Assembly: GCF_018224885.1 (NCBI RefSeq)
Contig: NZ_JAGTXB010000003.1
Coordinates: forward strand, 496,001 to 560,000
Source: Chitinophaga hostae
GTDB lineage: Bacteria; Bacteroidota; Bacteroidia; Chitinophagales; Chitinophagaceae
Direction of reading: 5' to 3'
Length of the DNA: 64,000 nt
Shown here: positions 52,529 to 61,316 of the stretch, piece after piece
Layout of the letters: each line of letters begins with the position of its first letter
Numbering within the stretch: position 1 is the stretch's first letter
Translations under genes and position numbers: made by a program
Notes under the pieces: model-generated
The model's input: only the letters and a program-made list of their open reading frames with translations
What the model was told of the DNA's origin: nothing
Databases searched by the model: none

Positions 52529-53671
52529 TTAACCTTCTTCTCCTCCGTTCTTCATTTTCATCAGCAACGTATATGCATTCCTGGTAACCACTTGTTTGCC
52601 GGTTATATCGGTTCTTATTTCCGTATAGCCTCCATTGCTGGTACCTGTTTCCACCGGCGTCATTATAAATTTATTATTTCCTGCTGATACAAAAATATAA
52701 TGTTTGTTTTCCCATTTCACTACGGCATCATCCGGCACTGCCGTTACATTGGCATGCTGCAATTCAATTTCTGCATTCATAAACATCCCCGGCAACAGTT
52801 GCTTATCATATTTTTTAAAGTGACAATGTACTTCACCAGAGCGGTTTTCGTCCACATTTCTTGTTATCAGGTGTATTTCCGCCAGGTACTGTTCACCAGG
52901 TTTGGCGGTAGTGTAGCATTTTACCAGCTGACCTGCGGCAAGGTCTGCCAGGTCCTTTTCAAACACCGTAAGGCTCAGGTGTAAATCTGCCGGGTTGATG
53001 AGTTCAAACAACACATCTGTTGGGTTCACATATTTGCCGGTGTTCACATTTACTTTGGTAACATATCCGCTGATAGGTGCGTGGATGGCAATGCTCCGCG
53101 TAATGGTTTCTTCCGATAATTTCTCCGTATTGATATTGATCAGCTGCAGTTTTTGTTTCAATGCGCTGAGCAGAATTTTTTGCCCTTCAAACTCGCTCCT
53201 GGCCTGCTGGAAAACCTTATCGCTGTTTGCTTTGGATTCGTTCAGTTCTTTTTGCCGGTTAAAATCGGCTTCCAGGTAACGCAGTTTACTTTTGGCCATT
53301 AAATAATCCTGTTGCAGTTGTATATACTGCGGATCTTCCAATACCGCCATCACCTGCCCTTTGGCCACCTGCATACCAGGCAGCAGCGGCATGCTTTTTA
53401 AATAACCGCCCAGTGGCATGCTTACAGATACAATGTTCTGCGGGGGCACATCTACCACCCCGTTAACACGGAGCACTGTATGCATGTCCCTGTTTTCTGT
53501 TGCTTTTATTTCGATACCGGCAGTCTTCAGCTGTGCCGGCGTAAGCTGTACCTCGTTACCCACCGGGGCTGTTGCAGCAGCGGGTTCCTCGGCTTTCTGT
53601 GTTGGCTTGTTCTCTTTGCAGGATAATAGAAAGAGGCCTGCGCTGTATATGATCCAGGTTATTTTTTTCAT
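52529..53671 (-). CDS. Heavy-metal efflux RND periplasmic adaptor (CzcB/CusB-like)
   Basis: 380 residues, a lipoprotein (FLLSC lipobox near residue 18). It shows the paired biotinyl-lipoyl and coiled-coil build of membrane-fusion proteins: SMPLGGYLKSMPLLPGMQVA, a helical hairpin (MAKSKLRYLEADFNRQKELN), ITRSIAIHAPISGYVTKVNV and LLPGMFMNAEIELQ. It bridges the CzcA-type pump to the outer-membrane channel. It lies 18 bp downstream of the pump-channel gene and would be co-transcribed. Confidence 0.92.
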   Translation of the reverse strand: MKKITWIIYSAGLFLLSCKENKPTQKAEEPAAATAPVGNEVQLTPAQLKTAGIEIKATENRDMHTVLRVNGVVDVPPQNIVSVSMPLGGYLKSMPLLPGMQVAKGQVMAVLEDPQYIQLQQDYLMAKSKLRYLEADFNRQKELNESKANSDKVFQQARSEFEGQKILLSALKQKLQLININTEKLSEETITRSIAIHAPISGYVTKVNVNTGKYVNPTDVLFELINPADLHLSLTVFEKDLADLAAGQLVKCYTTAKPGEQYLAEIHLITRNVDENRSGEVHCHFKKYDKQLLPGMFMNAEIELQHANVTAVPDDAVVKWENKHYIFVSAGNNKFIMTPVETGTSNGGYTEIRTDITGKQVVTRNAYTLLMKMKNGGEEG

Positions 53672-53689
53672 GCTGTTGAATGTTAGTTG

Positions 53690-55924
53690 TTAGTTAAGGC
53701 CGCTTAATTTTTCCATGGTAAAGGCTGCATTGTTTAACTCTTCCACTACATTGAAATAATTGCTTCGCATTTCCAGTGCCTGGTTTATCAGCATCACCCA
53801 TTCGAGGTAACCTATTTCGCCCGCGGCCATCCTTTTGTTGGCGCCTGCAATGACCAGCGTGGCATTGCTGAGGAGCACCGACTGATAATTACCCAGCAGC
53901 TGCAAATGATGGGTATATATCTTTGCTGCATTGCCCAGCTCCAGTTCCAGTTGTTGCCGGGTGGCTGCCAGCTCGCGTTCCTGTTGTTGTATAAAAATGT
54001 TGGCCGCACGGATCCGGGAACGTTGTCCGATGCTGAAAATAGGTATGCCAATACCCGCGCTCACGGATGAAAAGCGATCGCCCCCGCCAAAATATTTTTC
54101 ATCATTACCTACCCGCTGATAGCCAATAATGCTCATGTTATTATAACCCAGGTTCAGGGATGGCAGCAGGCGGCTTTTCTCCAGTTTATGCTCCTGGATG
54201 CTGCGTTCCAGCAGCTGCTGCCGCAATGCCATCGCCGGCGTACGTGCGATATAGCCCGTATCCGGTATTTCAGATAAATGATAAACCGGATCCGAACCCA
54301 CCGGCGTTACAGGGTCAGCAACATTCAACAATATTTTCAGATCGTTTAGTCTTACCGCATAATCCGTTTTTAATAAGCCCAGCTGATTAGATATCTGCCA
54401 ACGCTGATTTTCTGCAGTAGCTTTTTCCAGTGCGTCCACATCGCCGGTTTTAAAACGCAGCGCCGTTTTGTCCAGGAAAGCCTGGTAAATGCTGTCTGCC
54501 TCCAGCAGCAACTGTTCTTTTTGCTGCAATACCAGTACTGCATAAAAAGCTGCTTTCACCTGCGCTTTCAGTTCATTTTCCTGTTGTTGCGTACTAAGTT
54601 TACTCAACGTAATGTTGGTATTATTGATACTCCGCTGGTGTTTATATACCGTTGGAAATTGTATGCCCTGGGAAATGGTGAAGCGGTTGTCGTTGGCCAC
54701 ACTGTTTATTTTTCCGTACTCCACTCCTACATTGGTTTTATCAAAGTCCAGGTTACTTTTCCGGAGCGACTGGTAATATTGCTCTCCCAGTTTGGCGGCC
54801 TGTATGTGCAGGTTATTTTTTAACGCCAGTGCTACCGCTTCATCGGCAGTTACTTTTTGTTGCGCCTGCAATGCAGCGGGTAACGCCAGCAGCAAAACTG
54901 CCGCAGCAGCTACTTTAACGGGTTTAAAAAATTTAAATCCTTTTTCAAAAAGGATATAAAATACCGGTAATACAAATAATGTGAGCATGGTAGAAATAAT
55001 CAGGCCACCGATTACTACGGTAGCCAGCGGCTTTTGCACTTCCGCGCCGGCGCCGTTGCTGACAGCCATCGGAATGAAGCCCAGCGAAGGAACCAGCGCC
55101 GTCATCAGTACGGCACGCAGCTTTGTTTTGGTGCCATGCAACACTACCCGTCGCACATCCTGCCAGCCTTCTTTTTTCAACCGGTTAAATTCGGATACGA
55201 GGAGAATACCGTTCAACACGGCTACACCAAACAGCGCAATGAATCCAACACCGGCTGAAATGCTGAAAGGCATATCGCGCACCCACAGTGCCAGGATGCC
55301 GCCAATGGCCGACAGCGGGATAGCGGTATAAATAAGCAGCCCCTGTTTTACGGAATTGAAAGCGAAATATAGCAACATAAAAATCATGAATAAGGCAATC
55401 GGTACTACGATCGACAACCGCTGTTTGGCTGCTGTCAGGTTTTCAAAAGCGCCGCCGTATACCACGTGATAAGCGGGTGGCAGCTTCAGCTGTGCCGCTA
55501 CTTTTTGCTGCAGTTCGGTAACAATGGTTTGTACATCCCTGCCGGCCACATTAAAGCCAACAATGATCCTGCGGCGGGTGTCTTCCCGCTGGACCTGGTT
55601 GGGTCCTTCTATTTCTTCCACACTGGCTACCTGTTCCAGCGGGATTTGTATACCCTGGCGGGTAGGAATCAACAAGCCGCGTACATCCGACAGGTTGCGG
55701 CGTTCATCATTCGCCAGCCGCACCACCATATCAAAACGCTTCTCGCCTTCATACACCAGGCCGGTGCTCTGACCAGCAAAAGCAGTGTTGACCACGCGGT
55801 TAATGTCGCTTACATTCAGTCCGTATTGCGCCATGGCATCCCGATTATAGTTAATCACCACCTGTGGCATACCGGTAACGGTTTCCACGTACAGGTTTAT
55901 GGCGCCATCCACCGTTTTGATCAC
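53690..55924 (-). CDS. C-terminal half of CzcA-type RND pump fused to TolC-like channel
   Basis: 744 residues if a GTG immediately after the TAG is used. Residues 1-345 are the second half of a CzcA pump (QRLSIVVPIALFMIFMLLYF, GFIALFGVAVLNGILLVSEF, ending LFVLPVFYILFEKG). After a hydrophobic linker (VAAAAVLLLALPAALQAQ) a TolC-like outer-membrane factor follows (about 355-744, TADEAVALALKNNLHIQ, FSIGQRSRIRAANIFI). The frame is continuous with the upstream half, so both once formed a single chain of about 1450 residues. Alone it lacks six TM helices and could not pump. Confidence 0.85.
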   Translation of the reverse strand: MIKTVDGAINLYVETVTGMPQVVINYNRDAMAQYGLNVSDINRVVNTAFAGQSTGLVYEGEKRFDMVVRLANDERRNLSDVRGLLIPTRQGIQIPLEQVASVEEIEGPNQVQREDTRRRIIVGFNVAGRDVQTIVTELQQKVAAQLKLPPAYHVVYGGAFENLTAAKQRLSIVVPIALFMIFMLLYFAFNSVKQGLLIYTAIPLSAIGGILALWVRDMPFSISAGVGFIALFGVAVLNGILLVSEFNRLKKEGWQDVRRVVLHGTKTKLRAVLMTALVPSLGFIPMAVSNGAGAEVQKPLATVVIGGLIISTMLTLFVLPVFYILFEKGFKFFKPVKVAAAAVLLLALPAALQAQQKVTADEAVALALKNNLHIQAAKLGEQYYQSLRKSNLDFDKTNVGVEYGKINSVANDNRFTISQGIQFPTVYKHQRSINNTNITLSKLSTQQQENELKAQVKAAFYAVLVLQQKEQLLLEADSIYQAFLDKTALRFKTGDVDALEKATAENQRWQISNQLGLLKTDYAVRLNDLKILLNVADPVTPVGSDPVYHLSEIPDTGYIARTPAMALRQQLLERSIQEHKLEKSRLLPSLNLGYNNMSIIGYQRVGNDEKYFGGGDRFSSVSAGIGIPIFSIGQRSRIRAANIFIQQQERELAATRQQLELELGNAAKIYTHHLQLLGNYQSVLLSNATLVIAGANKRMAAGEIGYLEWVMLINQALEMRSNYFNVVEELNNAAFTMEKLSGLN

Positions 55925-55927
55925 CTA
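55925..55927 (-). other. In-frame TAG splitting the CzcA coding frame
   Basis: The codons read CGC CTG GGT TAG GTG ATC AAA ACG, i.e. N-R-L-G-stop-V-I-K-T in one frame. Homologues have a charged residue such as Lys at this place; AAG to TAG is one substitution. It could be a true nonsense mutation, a sequencing error, or read-through. Confidence 0.9.
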
Positions 55928-58048
55928 ACCCAGGCGGTTGGCATAATGCGCGAGGGAGTCCAGGTCTTCCCCGAATATTTTACATACTACATCCTGGCGG
56001 GCGCCGGTCATCAGTTCGTTAAAACGCATCTGTACCGGGAACTGGAAGCCTACACTTACACCTGGCACTACGGCCAGTTCGCTGCTCATTTTCTCCGACA
56101 GCTCATCAAAGCTGCGCGCAGAAGTCCAGTCTTTTTTATCTTTCAGGATCACCATCATATCGCTGGCTTCCAGCGGCATCGGATCCGTGGGAATTTCAGC
56201 GCTGCCTATTTTAGTCACCACCTTTTCCACCTCCGGGAATTTTTTCAGAAGAATAGCCGCGCATTGTTGTGTGGCCTGAATGGTAGTATTGAGATTACTA
56301 CCGGTGAGCAGGCGTGTTTCTACAGCAAAATCGCCTTCTTCCAGTTCGGGGATGAACTCCCCTCCCATTCTTCCCAGCATCACCATCGCTATGGCAAACA
56401 ACACCAGCGTGCCGGCAATCATAGCCTTGGGAAATTGCATCATCCGGGTTAGTGCCGGCTGGTATTTTCTTTCCAGCCAAATCATTATCCGGTCGGCCAG
56501 GGAAGGTTTATGACTGATCTTTTTGCTGAGGAATAATGCGCTCATCATCGGCACATAAGTAACTGATAACAGGAAGGCACCCAGGATGGCAAAGGCCACG
56601 GTAAATGCCATGGGCTTGAACATTTTCCCTTCAATACCCTGCAGCGACAGGATCGGGATGTATACAATGAGGATAATGATCTGGCTGAATACTGCCGATT
56701 TGATCATGGTACCGGTAGAAGCGTTTACTTCTGCATCCATGATGGTTTGGTCTACCATGCGGGTATTCCTGAAATGCCTGGAGTGACTGAAGCGATGTAA
56801 AATGGCCTCTACCACGATCACGGTACCATCTACAATCAACCCGAAGTCGATGGCGCCTAAACTCATCAGGTTACCTCCTACGCCAAATTTATTCATCAGA
56901 ATCACGGCAAACAGCATCGACAGGGGAATTACGGAGGAAACGATCAGTCCTGCACGCAGGTTACCCAGGAAAAACACCAGTACAAATACAACGATCAACG
57001 CTCCTTCTATGAGGTTTGTTTCCACTGTTTTTATCGCGTTGTTCACCATTTTGGTACGATCCAGGAAAGGTTCTATCACTACGCCTTCGGGTAAGGATTT
57101 TTGAATATCGGCTACCTTTTCTTTTACGCGTTTGATAACCGCAGAGGAATTTTCTCCTTTCAACATCATCACCACGGCGCCGGCTACTTCTCCTTTATCG
57201 TTGAAGCACATGGCGCCATACCGGGTGGCCGCTCCCAGCTGCACGGTGGCTACATCGCGGATCAGCACAGGCATCCCGTTATCCAGGTTTTTTACGACTA
57301 TTTTTTCGATGTCGGCGATACTTTTGGTAAGTCCCTCACTCCGGATATATAATACAGTTGGCCCCTTCTCGATATATGCACCGCCGGTATTCTGATTATT
57401 TTTTTCGAGCGCGTCAAATACATCAGCGATAGCTATATTATTAGCTTTCAGCTGACCAGGTTTGACGGCGATTTCGTATTGTTTAAGTTGTCCGCCAAAG
57501 CTGCTCACATCTGCCACTCCCGGTGTGCCCAGCAGTTGCCGGCGTACTACCCAGTCCTGCAGCGTACGTAATTCCATTGGACCATACTTGCCTTCATAGC
57601 CTGGCAGCGGGCGAACCACGTACTGGTAAATTTCACCGAGCCCGGTGGTTACCGGCGCCATAGCCGGCGCCCCTACGCCTGCGGGAATTTCCTGTTGTAC
57701 CTGTTGCAGCCGTTCGCTGATCTGCTGCCGCGCCCAATACACATCAGTTTCATCGGAAAACACAATTGTTACCAGCGATAATCCAAAGCGGGAAAAGCTC
57801 CTGATCTGTTTCAGGCCGGGAATATTGCTGCACGCCTGTTCTACGGGAAAGGTAATAAGCCGTTCCACATCCGGCGCTCCCAGCGACGGGGATACGGTGA
57901 TTACCTGTACCTGGTTGTCTGTAATATCCGGTACGGCATCAATAGGCAGGCGGGTTACCTCAAAGGCGCCCCAGCCAATCAATGCCAGCACAAATAACCC
58001 TATAATCAGCTTATTCTTTACAGAAAAGCCAATGATCTTATTTAGCAT
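55925..58048 (-). CDS. N-terminal half of CzcA/CusA-type heavy-metal RND pump
   Basis: 707 residues from the ATG at 58048 (MLNKIIGFSVKNKLIIGLFV). It shows TM1, the porter domain (YWARQQISERLQQVQQEIPA, GPMELRTLQDWVVRRQLLG), TM2-6 with the HME-RND signature AIDFGLIVDGTVIVVEA, and the second porter start ending QDVVCKIFGEDLDSL. The normal length for this family is over 1000 residues. The missing half continues in frame after the TAG. If not suppressed, the split makes this a truncated pump. Confidence 0.9.
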   Translation of the reverse strand: MLNKIIGFSVKNKLIIGLFVLALIGWGAFEVTRLPIDAVPDITDNQVQVITVSPSLGAPDVERLITFPVEQACSNIPGLKQIRSFSRFGLSLVTIVFSDETDVYWARQQISERLQQVQQEIPAGVGAPAMAPVTTGLGEIYQYVVRPLPGYEGKYGPMELRTLQDWVVRRQLLGTPGVADVSSFGGQLKQYEIAVKPGQLKANNIAIADVFDALEKNNQNTGGAYIEKGPTVLYIRSEGLTKSIADIEKIVVKNLDNGMPVLIRDVATVQLGAATRYGAMCFNDKGEVAGAVVMMLKGENSSAVIKRVKEKVADIQKSLPEGVVIEPFLDRTKMVNNAIKTVETNLIEGALIVVFVLVFFLGNLRAGLIVSSVIPLSMLFAVILMNKFGVGGNLMSLGAIDFGLIVDGTVIVVEAILHRFSHSRHFRNTRMVDQTIMDAEVNASTGTMIKSAVFSQIIILIVYIPILSLQGIEGKMFKPMAFTVAFAILGAFLLSVTYVPMMSALFLSKKISHKPSLADRIMIWLERKYQPALTRMMQFPKAMIAGTLVLFAIAMVMLGRMGGEFIPELEEGDFAVETRLLTGSNLNTTIQATQQCAAILLKKFPEVEKVVTKIGSAEIPTDPMPLEASDMMVILKDKKDWTSARSFDELSEKMSSELAVVPGVSVGFQFPVQMRFNELMTGARQDVVCKIFGEDLDSLAHYANRLG

Positions 58049-58131
58049 GTCCTTGTTCGTTAATTCAACAAAAAAATAAAATGCCGGCGCCACCTGTCAG
58101 CAACAGGCGGCCACCAAAACGGGTAAGCTGA

Positions 58132-58512
58132 TTATGCTTTGGGAGGGCGGAAAAGTGAAGTAAGCGCGGGTTCAGGCAAATAGTTGTCCTTTAGCGCCGG
58201 GTAATCGATCCTGATTTCACGGAAGGTTTGCTGTTTTACGGCAATGGCTTTGGCGAGGGGGATAAACGAGAGCTGCAATGCATGCAGGTCTACCGTTTTA
58301 TAGGGTAGCTGCATGTCCCTGTCGTGGTCCCCGTCGTCATCGTCCTGGCCCCAGTAGTGCATGCACAGGAAGTCCATCACACTCAGCTGACTGTTTCTCT
58401 GGTGATGCTCCTGGTAGTGAAGCACCAGCGCTGGTATTTTGAGCAGCTGATCGAAAGCAGTGTGATGAAGTATAAAAATAAGAAGCAATATGTAGGCCGC
58501 TCTTTTTTTCAC
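58132..58512 (-). CDS. Small Asp/His-rich protein of the metal-efflux operon
   Basis: 126 residues from a GTG (58512), with an N-terminal hydrophobic segment (about 6-16), a His-rich LHYQEHHQRN and an acidic patch MHYWGQDDDDGDHDRDMQLP (51-70). The His/Asp clusters suggest metal binding in the periplasm, with the hydrophobic start serving as signal or anchor. I recall similar small proteins before czcA genes of Bacteroidota, without a name. TATCTTTG (minus strand, 58518-58525) is a likely -7 box very close to the GTG. Confidence 0.75.
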   Translation of the reverse strand: MKKRAAYILLLIFILHHTAFDQLLKIPALVLHYQEHHQRNSQLSVMDFLCMHYWGQDDDDGDHDRDMQLPYKTVDLHALQLSFIPLAKAIAVKQQTFREIRIDYPALKDNYLPEPALTSLFRPPKA

Positions 58513-58641
58513 GAAGGCAAAGATAGAAATTCCCGCTGTATCCGCTCATTATTTTTGACAGGGGCCAGGTGTAAGCGCGTGCATTAAGCCCCCCGACGGC
58601 ATAACCATATTGGATCGATAAGGCGGTAAAATAAACAGCTG

Positions 58642-60012
58642 CTATAGTGCAATTACTTTCCCGTCTTTTATAAACCGCGTGTCCTTCACCGAACCGGCGC
58701 CCTGGAAGCGATATTGGAGACCTACGATATCCGTAGGCGCATTGGGGAAGTTCAGTGCATACGCTTCTTTTCCGTTGACGAGGAAACGTATGTGCCGGTC
58801 TTTTGCTTCCACTCTCAGCGTCACCCATTCATCCAGGTTACAACCAAATCCGGAAAGATCCGCATCGCGGCTGCGTGCCCCGGCGCCGGCGGCATACAGT
58901 CCCAGATCTCCTACACAACCTTTGGCGCATAAGGGAATAGTGATCAGGTCATTTTTGCAGAGGATTAGTATTTCCAATCGCTGGCAGGCGGCGGTGCCTT
59001 CGTGGTAATTACTTTTTACCGTGGTTTCAAAAATGAAATGATCGTTTTTTATGCCACCGAAGTCCTGCACATTAAAAAAACGCAGTGCCGGCGGCGCGGG
59101 TTGCAAGGAAATATGATAGCGGGATAGCAGCGATTCATCTACTGTGAGTTCCCCGTTTTTTGCTACTTCATTCTTCTTAAAATACAGCGGTACCCCATTT
59201 TCATTTTCTAACAAAGCCAGCCAGCCATCGGAGGCAATCATCAGGTCGTGCTCCTTTACGATCTGTTTACCAAGCATCAGCTTTGCCCTGTAATAACCGG
59301 GTTCATAATAAATAGCGGAATAGGTATGCTCCTGCGGGGGTACTGGTATTTTGCGTCTTATATCCCACGACTGTGCAATAAACACAGAGTCCTTGCCGGC
59401 GGCCGAAGCATTATAACTAAAGATTACCGAATTGGGTACGCCGGTGCTCATGATCTTATTACTGCTGAAAGAAAAGTGGGCCGGGTTAACGGGGGAGCCG
59501 GGCCGGTCGTTTGATATCAGCAACAGGTAGAGCAATATCCCGGTTGGCAGCAATGCCAGCAGCCAATAAGGCCATTTGCGGCGGGTAGTTACGATTGCCG
59601 CCGGAACCGGTGCAACAGCGGGCAGGGAACTGGTTACTGCAGCAGGCGCAGCAAACGTATCCGCATTTTGTTCAGCGGCAACAGGAGTCATGATCGAATC
59701 AGCACGCTCGTCCATGCTGCCGCGCTCATTATCCAGCGAAACCTGTCTTTTAAACTCCCGCCAATCCGCATACCCGGCAAATTTTGCCAATGTATTCAAG
59801 GTGGTAGTGGTGGGGATATTGGTATATTTCAGTTTGCCCCAAAGCCTTTTCAGGGTGGTAACGCTAAGGGTTACACCGGTGGCTTCTTCAATGGCAATGC
59901 TCAGTTTTTCAAAATCATAACTCGCCCATTGACTGCTGTCGCCCCAGTTTAACCGGGTTTCCACCAGTGCCAGGCACCTTCGTATATAATTTATTTCGAA
60001 ACTATTATTCAT
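58642..60012 (-). CDS. HTH-like, one-TM protein with extracytoplasmic beta-sandwich domain
   Basis: 456 residues. Residues 1-95 form a compact helical region (FEKLSIAIEEATGVTLSVTT, LKRLWGKLKYTNIPTTTTL) resembling a DNA-binding HTH domain of Bacteroidota proteins. A Ala/Pro-rich linker, a TM at 147-167 and a C-terminal domain with concanavalin/LamG-like strands follow (FNVQDFGGIKNDHFIFETTV, DEWVTLRVEAKDRHIRFLVN). The build suggests a membrane-bound regulator that senses a ligand outside and binds DNA inside. That role is inference. Confidence 0.7.
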   Translation of the reverse strand: MNNSFEINYIRRCLALVETRLNWGDSSQWASYDFEKLSIAIEEATGVTLSVTTLKRLWGKLKYTNIPTTTTLNTLAKFAGYADWREFKRQVSLDNERGSMDERADSIMTPVAAEQNADTFAAPAAVTSSLPAVAPVPAAIVTTRRKWPYWLLALLPTGILLYLLLISNDRPGSPVNPAHFSFSSNKIMSTGVPNSVIFSYNASAAGKDSVFIAQSWDIRRKIPVPPQEHTYSAIYYEPGYYRAKLMLGKQIVKEHDLMIASDGWLALLENENGVPLYFKKNEVAKNGELTVDESLLSRYHISLQPAPPALRFFNVQDFGGIKNDHFIFETTVKSNYHEGTAACQRLEILILCKNDLITIPLCAKGCVGDLGLYAAGAGARSRDADLSGFGCNLDEWVTLRVEAKDRHIRFLVNGKEAYALNFPNAPTDIVGLQYRFQGAGSVKDTRFIKDGKVIAL

Positions 60013-60034
60013 TTTTTATTAATCTGTTGACTAC

Positions 60035-60058
60035 TTGCACGGGTTTGCACCGACTTGC
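60035..60058. repeat. Helically phased TTGC repeats between divergent genes
   Basis: TTGC occurs at 60035, 60045 and 60055, exactly 10 bp apart, followed by TTGA at 60066 and TTGC at 60071. The block lies in the 121-bp divergent gap and precedes a CATCTTTG near-consensus -7 box (60094-60101) for the gene at 60134. Phased repeats suggest cooperative binding by one protein. Confidence 0.5.
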
Positions 60059-60133
60059 TACCGCCTTGAATTGCTGTTAAATTAGTGATAATTCATCTTT
60101 GCTGACCTATCCACTTAAAATAAAAATCAGGTC

Positions 60134-61252
60134 ATGACAAAAACAGCCATCGGTTTATTATTATGTGTGCTCCCGCTATGTGCCCTGGCACAAAAAAAGA
60201 AAGCCGCGATTACAGTACCGCTGCAGGCAGCCAACTGGGACTTTACGCCCAACACGGTTGAATTCTTCACCTATAAATCAGTGCCCGCAATGAAGATCGC
60301 AGGTTCGAAGGATTCCGTCGTTTTAAAAAACCTGGACTTCAAAGATGGTACCATTGAATACGACATGGAACCGCTGGATCCCTATTTTACCTCGATGCAC
60401 TTCCGCCGCGGCAGCCGGGAAGAAAATGAGTGTTTCTATTTCCGTACCGCTGCCGCCGGACAGGAAGCTGCCGTACAATATGCACCCTTTATAGCCGGTA
60501 TAAACCTATGGGATATGCTGCCCGAATATCAGAATGCCGCCTGGTTTGAAAAAGAAAAATGGAATCACGTAAAGCTGGTGATATCTGGTTATCAACTACG
60601 TGTATACGTAAATGATACCCTGCACCCGGTACTGGAAGTACCCCGGCTGGAAAGCAACAGCTGGCATGGCGCCATTTCATTCGACGGCCAGGTGATCATT
60701 TCAAATCTTGTCGTAAAACCGGATCAAACAGATGGACTATCAGCACAGGAAGGTGTGGACATCACCAACAACGATCCCAAATATCTTCGTAAATGGCAGA
60801 TAAGTCCGCTGATCAATATGCCGGAAAAAATTGATTTCAGCACGGCACTCTTACCAGGTAAAGATACTCCCTGGGAAACCATTCGGGCAGAAAGACGGGG
60901 CCTCGTTAATATTACCCGTAAATACGGAAGCACGGCCACGCGTACACGAAGACTTGCATGGTTGAAAACAAATATCAATGCTGCCACAGACCAGGTACGG
61001 AAAATGAATCTCGGGTTTAGTGATGACGTATGGGTATTGTTAAACGGGAAGTATGTGTATATAGATAAGAACACTTACGGCTCTCCTATTATGAAAGCCC
61101 CTGAAGGACGCTGTGCGCTGGAGAACAGCTCCTTTAACCTGCCACTCAAAAAAGGGGATAACGAATTGCTGATTGGCGTAGCTAACGATTTTTATGGCTG
61201 GGGAATTGTTGCACAGCTGGATAAATTCATAGATATAACGACAGAAAAATAA
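60134..61252 (+). CDS. Exported LamG/DUF1080-like beta-sandwich protein
   Basis: 372 residues. The signal peptide (MTKTAIGLLLCVLPLCALA) is followed by a jelly-roll (about 40-195, LKNLDFKDGTIEYDME, WNHVKLVISGYQLRVYVNDT) and then a second beta domain (KMNLGFSDDVWVLLNGKYVY, DNELLIGVANDFYGWGIVAQ). DUF1080/keto-glycosidase-like or carbohydrate-binding folds share the first part. No catalytic residues can be assigned. It is divergent from the one-TM HTH-like gene, whose outer domain is of a similar fold. Confidence 0.75.
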   Translation: MTKTAIGLLLCVLPLCALAQKKKAAITVPLQAANWDFTPNTVEFFTYKSVPAMKIAGSKDSVVLKNLDFKDGTIEYDMEPLDPYFTSMHFRRGSREENECFYFRTAAAGQEAAVQYAPFIAGINLWDMLPEYQNAAWFEKEKWNHVKLVISGYQLRVYVNDTLHPVLEVPRLESNSWHGAISFDGQVIISNLVVKPDQTDGLSAQEGVDITNNDPKYLRKWQISPLINMPEKIDFSTALLPGKDTPWETIRAERRGLVNITRKYGSTATRTRRLAWLKTNINAATDQVRKMNLGFSDDVWVLLNGKYVYIDKNTYGSPIMKAPEGRCALENSSFNLPLKKGDNELLIGVANDFYGWGIVAQLDKFIDITTEK

Positions 61253-61254
61253 GA

Positions 61255-61296
61255 AAAACAGGAAGACTGTCCTGAGCAAAGCAGTCTTCCTGTTTT
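61255..61296. terminator. Bidirectional terminator after the beta-sandwich gene
   Basis: A 15-bp stem AAAACAGGAAGACTG / CAGTCTTCCTGTTTT (61255-61269 with 61282-61296) has A and T flanks. It serves this gene and the convergent DUF4374 gene. Confidence 0.88.
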
Positions 61297-61316
61297 ATTT
61301 CATCTCCGGAAAAAAA

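Noticed and set aside
55925..55927. The TAG as a programmed recoding site (pyrrolysine or similar)
   Set aside because: No downstream recoding structure or pyl genes are seen; a plain nonsense change or sequencing error is simpler.
55466..56452. Long plus-strand reading frame of 328 codons opposite the czcA pump
   Set aside because: It is antisense to strongly conserved RND sequence and its translation (His/Gln-rich, no fold) matches no family; it is a shadow of the minus-strand codon bias.
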